NCBI RefSeq assembly: GCF_963678635.1
Contig: NW_026971172.1
Coordinates: forward strand, 1-31,260
DNA from: Symsagittifera roscoffensis
Lineage: Eukaryota > Xenacoelomorpha > Acoela > Convolutidae
Length of the DNA stretch: 31,260 nucleotides
Direction of reading: 5' to 3'
Part shown: positions 27,051-31,260 of the stretch, piece after piece
Layout: the number at the start of each line of letters is the position of its first letter
Numbering within the stretch: position 1 is the first letter of the stretch
Program-made: the position numbers and the translations under genes
The notes under the pieces: generated by a model
What the model was told of the DNA's origin: nothing
What the model saw: only the letters and a program-made list of their open reading frames with translations
Database searches by the model: none

Positions 27051-27385
27051 GACTTCCCCCAATCGGAACGATCCGAAACAACAAAGCCCAGGACACAGTC
27101 TTCTCAAGTGGGTGAGTATTTGCCTAAGACACCCACCGAGGTCTTCTTTTAGGTGCCCCGCGATTGCCCGAGCTGTCCTATCAAGTGGCTCAAGGCAACC
27201 TCTGATCGAAAGATTCTAAAGTCTATGAAAAAGCTCCCCCACACCCGGAACGCTCCAAGTGCACGAGAGCAGGGAACAACTTTTCTTCTCAAGTGAGTGT
27301 GTATTTGCCTAATACACTCGCCGAGGTCTTCTTTTATTTGTTCCCGGATTGCCCGAACTTTCCTATTAATTAGCTCAAGGCAACC
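27051..27385 (-). promoter_or_regulatory. Twin RNA-hairpin repeat in the leader (right unit)
   Basis: The two related ~150-bp segments are at 27051-27200 and 27231-27385, with the stems and loops of the left unit preserved. The only change near the first stem (CTCGAGTG to CTCAAGTG) lies just outside the paired bases. In the 5'-proximal copy this structure lies about 3 kb downstream of the 5' LTR. Confidence 0.55.
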
Positions 27386-29315
27386 GCACAACCAAAATCA
27401 CAATAAAAAAAAATTTTTTGTTCGGGTACTTCTGATACACCCGATCTAGAATCCAAAGTTGATCACGAATTTCCGGGTCAAAATGGGCTCTTATGATCCT
27501 AAGAAGCGCCTAATATCCTAATATGATTATGATTAAATGGATATTTTCCGTTTCCCAAATCGCCACGGAAGATTTCCTCAAGTTTCTAACAAGGAAGGTT
27601 GTTTAGAAGGTTTAAGACACTAAGGAGGGCTACTTCGGAGGGTTGTTAAGACACTTAGCCTACTTCGGAGGGTACCTTAATCACCCAAGTCACTTCGGAG
27701 GGTCCCCCTAAATTTACTAAGGAGGGTCAATAAGATGCTTAATATGCTCCGGAGGGTTACTTCGGAGGGTACCTCCAAAATTTTCAAATTTCTGAGCCTC
27801 ACTCAGAAGGGCCTTCAATTAACTTCAGGAAGCGTCAAAACAAGCTTAATTCTCTATGGGAGGGCTGTCTCAACTTCTTTGGATAACCTCGTGGAAATTT
27901 TCCACTAAGGAGGGTTGCTAAGGACCTTAGCTGACTCCAGAGGGTTACCTCGGAGGGTTCCCCAAAAATCAAGAAAAAAGGCTATGTTACCGCAATAAAG
28001 TCTCCAAAAGCGGTCTACCTGACTTAAAACTAGGTTGGCTGACACGGTCAACCTTCCCAGTTGGATAAAAAGGTGTTTTGATAAAATTTTCCGCCGCTCG
28101 GAGGGTTACCTGTAATTTGGACCCTCCGAACCAACAAATTCTAAAAATTTTTCTTTTCCGAGATTATCAACCCATAAAACGGTTGCGGTCCGAAAAAGTG
28201 GTCCAAAACGTCGACTTATGGTACCAAAATTACCCCGATCGGATAACTAGTCTTTGAGAAATTGCTAAAAACGTGTTTGTCCAAATGGCCTTTTTTTTAC
28301 CACCTATATAGGTTCTGAGAAACTTTTTCCGCAATTCCTATCGAAAGTGCCTAAAAATAATTGAAACGAGCGTAGTAGCCCTGTACGGCACTGGAACAGT
28401 GCAAAAAACCGGATCAAAATTGGTTTGGAGACAAAAATTTGGCCAATAACTATCAAATTTGGACCCTCCGGTTCCTTCCTTTTCCAATCTTTAAGTCGTT
28501 AGCTCTATCCAAGGAGCCAATCGGAGGGTTACTCAAGAATTTCTAGCACGCTCCTAACGCAAAAAATTTTATTGCTCTAACTCTAAAAACTGAAAAACTC
28601 GATCCCCAAAACAGATTGACAAAATTCAGAAAATTATCGAAATTTTGACCGAAAAATTTTGGTTTTTTCCAACTTCTACTGAGTCTTTTCTCACGCGGTT
28701 TCTTTAGTTAGGGGGATCGAACTGCGTAGCTACTCCCTATATAAAAGCTTTTTGTTGTTCGGAAAAGCTCGGATATCCAAAAATTTGGGGGTCTACAGTT
28801 TGATCGAAAATCGATGATTTTCGACAAAATTGGGTGTTTGTTGGGTCTAATTGAGGAGATAAGTAATATGTAATAAGGATAATAACCTATTAGTAGTCGT
28901 TAATGAATAGTACTATACCCTACTTTGCACAAAAATACCCGAATTAAGACCCGTAACTCGGAAATTTGTAAACTATGGAGGGTACAATCGGACCGCGCCA
29001 ATCGTGCACCCCACCACTTTAGTTTTAATGAAATAGTACCCGAACGATACTAAAATTGCTTCAACGATACCCAACAGTCGTTGCGGATGTTGTCCCTGAT
29101 GTCCCTGTTGAGTGTGGAACACGTTGATCAGCTTGCCACTCTACCCTCCGGTCACCGGCAAAATCACCATTAACGTGCTTAAACACTCAAATTACACTCG
29201 AGGGAGGGTATCCAACCGTTCACCAAAACACACAATCTTTCTATCAGAAACGATATAAATCAATCTGAAACAACAACAAATAGGAAGGTCAGATCACATC
29301 TCGTCCGGAAATAAC
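27386..29315 (-). other. Non-coding leader rich in GGAGGGT motifs (right unit)
   Basis: This is the equivalent of 15246-17198, with the same GGAGGGT/ACCCTCC motifs and hairpins and no ORF. It contains the 23-bp deletion near 28543. The motif instances I compared are unchanged, apart from CCCTCC to CCCTAC near 28919. Confidence 0.6.
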
Positions 29316-29732
29316 ATATAAACTGTCACTTTATGTTTTTTACTGTTTTTGGTCTTTTTTGGATTTTTTACTGTTTTTTGTACTTTTTTGTTTTCAAATA
29401 AATTTATTTTTGGCTTTTTCTTGGTTATACACTATTTTTGTTTGGTTTTACGCTTTCTCTTTAATTGTTTTTGGTCCTGGGACCTCAGGACAAGCGGGCT
29501 CTAGATTTCCCACCTAACCCTCCGGCCCCCGGAATTTTCGGTGTTAACTAAGTTAAAAAGCTAAATAGCACTGGACGGAGGGTACGCACCTTCCCCCCAG
29601 TACAATAACAGTCATTAAGGCCTCTAACTCGGGCATGCGCCGGGAGCGGAGGGTATGTCACTGAAACGCTTGCTGATCATGATGGTCTTATGCCTTTGAC
29701 AGGCCCATTCAGGAGCGCCATAAAAACGTCTA
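29316..29732 (-). other. Unique 5' leader next to the 5' LTR
   Basis: This is present once. On the transcript strand it is very A-rich at 29330-29470, with the word AAAAACAGTAAAAAA repeated, then has three further GGAGGGT/ACCCTCC motifs (~29517, 29578, 29648) and a small GGTCC/GGACC hairpin near 29473. There is no ORF. The motif sharing with the unit leader shows that it belongs to the same original 5' region. Confidence 0.6.
29703..29720 (-). promoter_or_regulatory. Possible tRNA primer-binding site
   Basis: On the minus strand this reads TGGCGCTCCTGAATGGGC, beginning 12 bases inside the 5' LTR. It starts with TGG (complement of a tRNA CCA end), and the implied tRNA 3' end has C at positions 60 and 61 as real tRNAs do. 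The 12-base gap from the LTR is larger than usual and no tRNA was identified. Confidence 0.25.
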
Positions 29733-30162
29733 TGTAACATTCGCCCAAATACTACACAGCGACGGAGCGTAGAAAAAGTTTCTAATAACGACTGGCAGGC
29801 GTCAGTTACCTTAATCCTACTCGTTTTTCACCGTCTCGACCTTGCCAGTTGATTTTCTGGTCTGTCTAGGGCTAAGTAAAAAGTTACCATTTTTAGGCCA
29901 TCAGTCAAACGACTTTCGATCAGCTTTCGTTTACATGCGAACACAACCACATAGCTGAGTCTCGGATCCTCAGACTACGTGATTGTCTTTAAAAACACGG
30001 CTCGAACAACCTATTTTAACATATTTTTGTGTGACAGTTCTATATTAAATCCATTGGAGATGGATTGACCCTTTCCTCTTTCTAGCTACTCATATTCTAA
30101 AATATCAAGTTACACCGGTGCTAATTTAAAGTTTCACGACATCCGAGTAGCTATACAGTCAG

Positions 30163-30169
30163 TTTTATA
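30163..30169 (-). promoter_or_regulatory. Candidate TATA box in the 5' LTR
   Basis: TATAAAA on the minus strand lies about 450 bases from the LTR's 5' end. The other LTR has TATAAAAA at the same place. Its position mid-LTR suits a U3/R boundary; no start site can be confirmed. Confidence 0.4.
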
Positions 30170-30230
30170 CAGTCCCTTCACATAAAACAGTCTCTGGGGG
30201 ACCAAGCCTCCGCTCCCGTAATATTCCTGC

Positions 30231-30360
30231 GATAACGCTCTTATCTCTTCTAATTTGCGTCCCGGGAGGGTTCCGTGGAATATTCCTTCCCCACTGAAGC
30301 TTCCTTCTCCACTAATATCCGCTGATAAGGGTCTTATCGTGCGTTGTTGCCACGATAAGA
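30231..30360 (-). promoter_or_regulatory. Cluster of GATA-factor-like sites and a hairpin in U3
   Basis: Five GATAA/TTATC cores fall within 130 bases, and two of them form the arms of a perfect 10-bp inverted repeat (TCTTATCGTG at 30332-30341, CACGATAAGA at 30351-30360). The cluster sits 60-190 bases upstream of the candidate TATA box. WGATAR is the known binding site of GATA transcription factors, so tissue-specific promoter control is plausible but inferred. Confidence 0.4.
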
Positions 30361-30617
30361 GGCTTTGTATTTTCCGTCTCTTGCACGACTGTTTTTCACA
30401 ATATTTGTCGTTGTTCTGATTTTTTCAGCTTTCTTGGTCAAAATGGCCGTTTTTCGTATTTCTGAGAAATATCAACTTGAAAATCGAAATTTTAAAAATA
30501 GAAAATTTCAGAATACTTCGACCCTCCTTTCAAGCACTTTTTTGCTGTTAAGGCCTTTTCTCTCTGATTCGTGCTTCGTCGGAAGGTTGCGCTGTGCCAA
30601 TCTGGCAGAATGGCACA

Positions 30618-30620
30618 TGC
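30618..30620. other. Candidate target-site duplication, right copy (TGC)
   Basis: This matches TGC at 3024-3026 on the other side of the element. It is only 3 bp, so weak on its own. Confidence 0.45.
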
Positions 30621-31007
30621 TCCAAAAAAAACAAGAACGGCCTTAAAAAAATTTAGCCATTTTGTAACATCTGCATTGTAGACGATGTCATTTATTTTGT
30701 CCGACAGACTTTCTGCCAAGGGAACACGCGAGTCTTTTGGTACTCTCTTGAGTACTCGGACATTTGAGATGGCTGTATTAACATAATTGTCTAGCAATAA
30801 ATCATTACCTATTGTTGCTTCATTAACGGATTTTACACTAACGCATAAAGGACACTGAAATCATTGGGTTTTCTTAGAGTCGCTAAGAGAATTATTTACA
30901 GAACTGATATGATACCAACTAGAACAACAATCACATCTAATCCAATTTATCAGTCCTGAAGGTCTTAAGCAATCTTTGCTTGTACAATTTTTGTTGTTTT
31001 TCCTCAT
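30618..31007 (-). pseudogene. Reverse transcriptase pseudogene, N-terminal half with damaged PHD finger
   Basis: From ATG 31007 the minus strand reads a PHD-like zinc finger: Cys8, Cys13, 'WIRCDCCSSWYH' (Cys25, Cys28, His33) and 'FQCPLC' (Cys51, Cys54). The Cys expected three residues after the His is Ser36, and TGA at 30863-30861 interrupts the finger. The frame then continues with 'RVLKRVPKDSRVPLAESL' and 'VTKWLNFFKAVLVF', blocks typical of the region upstream of RT in this invertebrate family. It is cut at 30618 by the LTR; the rest resumes at 3026. A run of eight T/A bases just before the cut appears to carry a further frameshift. The gene was probably already dead, or died after insertion. 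Confidence 0.75.
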
Positions 31008-31260
31008 CTTGACGCAGCATAAAGGTAAAAAAAAGGATTTTGACTGGACTTTAGGGGAGTGAACTAACCCATGATAAGCGGTTAGTGGGAATTTTATAAA
31101 TCAGTAAATAAAAAAAAACAAAAGACAATTAAGTTAATTTAAAATTTAAAATCGAATTATAAAAATCAAAAACGTGATGACTCTTTTATGGTTTGTCAAA
31201 ATTTGAATTAATTTTTTTTTCATGAAATCGGAAACAACCAACCCTGTAATTGAGAGCAGT
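31008..31260. other. Flank upstream of the RT pseudogene
   Basis: This AT-rich sequence with poly-A runs probably includes the 5' untranslated region of the RT element. No ORF or RNA was recognised. Confidence 0.4.

Larger units (their letters stand above)
17199..29315 (-). repeat. Tandem unit, right (5'-proximal) copy, 12,117 bp
   Basis: This is the second copy of the 12.1-kb unit, adjacent to the leader and 5' LTR and so the first to be transcribed from that LTR. Relative to the left copy it has a 23-bp deletion near 28543 between short CTAG words, a 7-bp gain near 26080, a ~5-bp gain near 26815 and a 2-bp shorter AC run. It carries a private nonsense codon in ORF3 (21109-21107). Confidence 0.93.
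3027..30617 (-). mobile_element. Giant LTR-type multi-ORF element with internal tandem duplication
   Basis: Two 885-bp direct repeats of identical length bound 27.6 kb of DNA. Read on the minus strand, each starts TGTGCC and ends TTACA, so the element has TG...CA termini. It interrupts a reverse-transcriptase pseudogene, whose halves flank it in the same orientation. Internally, minus strand, it runs: leader, 12.1-kb unit, second 12.1-kb unit, ORF8, 3' tail. All credible ORFs read in one direction from the 5' LTR at 29733-30617. No RT, RNase H, integrase, protease or zinc-knuckle motif is visible, so it would be a non-autonomous or atypical element. Without the duplication it would be ~15.5 kb. 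Alternatives are two related solitary LTRs that happen to flank the unit, or an endogenised virus. The terminal repeats themselves are certain; the LTR-element reading is likely. Confidence 0.72.
29733..30617 (-). repeat. 5' LTR (885 bp)
   Basis: This is the partner of 3027-3911 and the upstream end of the minus-strand element. Read 5' to 3' on the minus strand it starts TGTGCCATTC and ends GAATGTTACA. A GATA-site cluster is followed ~60 bases later by a TATAAAA, an order that fits a U3 promoter. Its outer edge abuts the N-terminal half of the RT pseudogene. The 12 mismatches with the other LTR imply that the insertion is not recent. Confidence 0.8.

Noticed and set aside
5069-29315. The tandem units as a pure assembly artefact
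   Set aside because: They differ by dozens of substitutions, several indels and two private stops, and have a clean joint with microhomology. A collapsed-haplotype artefact cannot be fully excluded without reads, but duplication is the simpler reading.
3027-30617. A Maverick/Polinton or other DNA-virus-like element
   Set aside because: The ends are direct, not inverted, repeats, and there is no protein-primed polymerase B, integrase, packaging ATPase or capsid motif.
3027-30617. A rotifer-type Terminon
   Set aside because: GDSL ORFs would fit, but there is no Penelope-like RT or telomeric repeat array, and the LTR-like direct repeats do not fit.

Overview
The window looks like invertebrate (metazoan) nuclear DNA. 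Non-coding parts are AT-rich, it carries fragments of a PHD-finger reverse transcriptase (RT) family known from invertebrate genomes, and it is dominated by one very large repeat-bounded mobile element. No host gene, tRNA or rRNA was recognised. The species cannot be told from the sequence.

Layout, left to right. 1-1991 is non-coding repeat DNA with two direct copies of a ~500-bp sequence. 1992-3026 (minus strand) is the C-terminal half of a decayed RT gene; its N-terminal half, with a damaged PHD finger, lies at 30618-31007. The two halves are separated by a 27.6-kb insertion at 3027-30617. The insertion is bounded by two 885-bp direct repeats, equal in length, with TG...CA ends and a 3-bp candidate target duplication (TGC), so it looks like an LTR-type element. 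It reads on the minus strand: 5' LTR 29733-30617, leader, coding body, 3' tail, 3' LTR 3027-3911.

The body is a tandem duplication of a ~12.1-kb unit (right unit 17199-29315 is 5'-proximal; left unit 5069-17198 is 3'-proximal). Without the duplication the element would be about 15.5 kb. Each unit has a ~3.6-kb non-coding leader holding two related RNA-like hairpins and many GGAGGGT/ACCCTCC motifs, followed by a packed series of minus-strand ORFs. I call these ORF0 (127 aa), ORF1 (1132 aa, coiled coil + SGNH hydrolase + a second degenerate SGNH-like domain), ORF2 (up to 310 aa), ORF3 (188 aa), ORF4 (229 aa, acidic), ORF5 (52 aa), ORF6a (37 aa), ORF6 (118 aa) and ORF7 (~750 aa). ORF8 (131 aa) is present only once, after the left unit. 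Only ORF1 has a recognisable family. I find no reverse transcriptase, integrase, protease, RNase H or polymerase motif in the body, so the element is either non-autonomous or mobilised by something I cannot recognise.

The units differ little (28 substitutions counted by eye over the coding ~8.5 kb, against 12 in 885 bp between the LTRs), so the duplication appears younger than the insertion. Each unit has one private nonsense mutation: ORF3 in the right unit and ORF7 in the left. Neighbouring ORFs overlap, touch at TAATG, or share a frame across a single stop codon. This points to coupled translation, recoding or splicing, or to an ancestral fused gene broken by stops. ORF names are mine and imply no homology.
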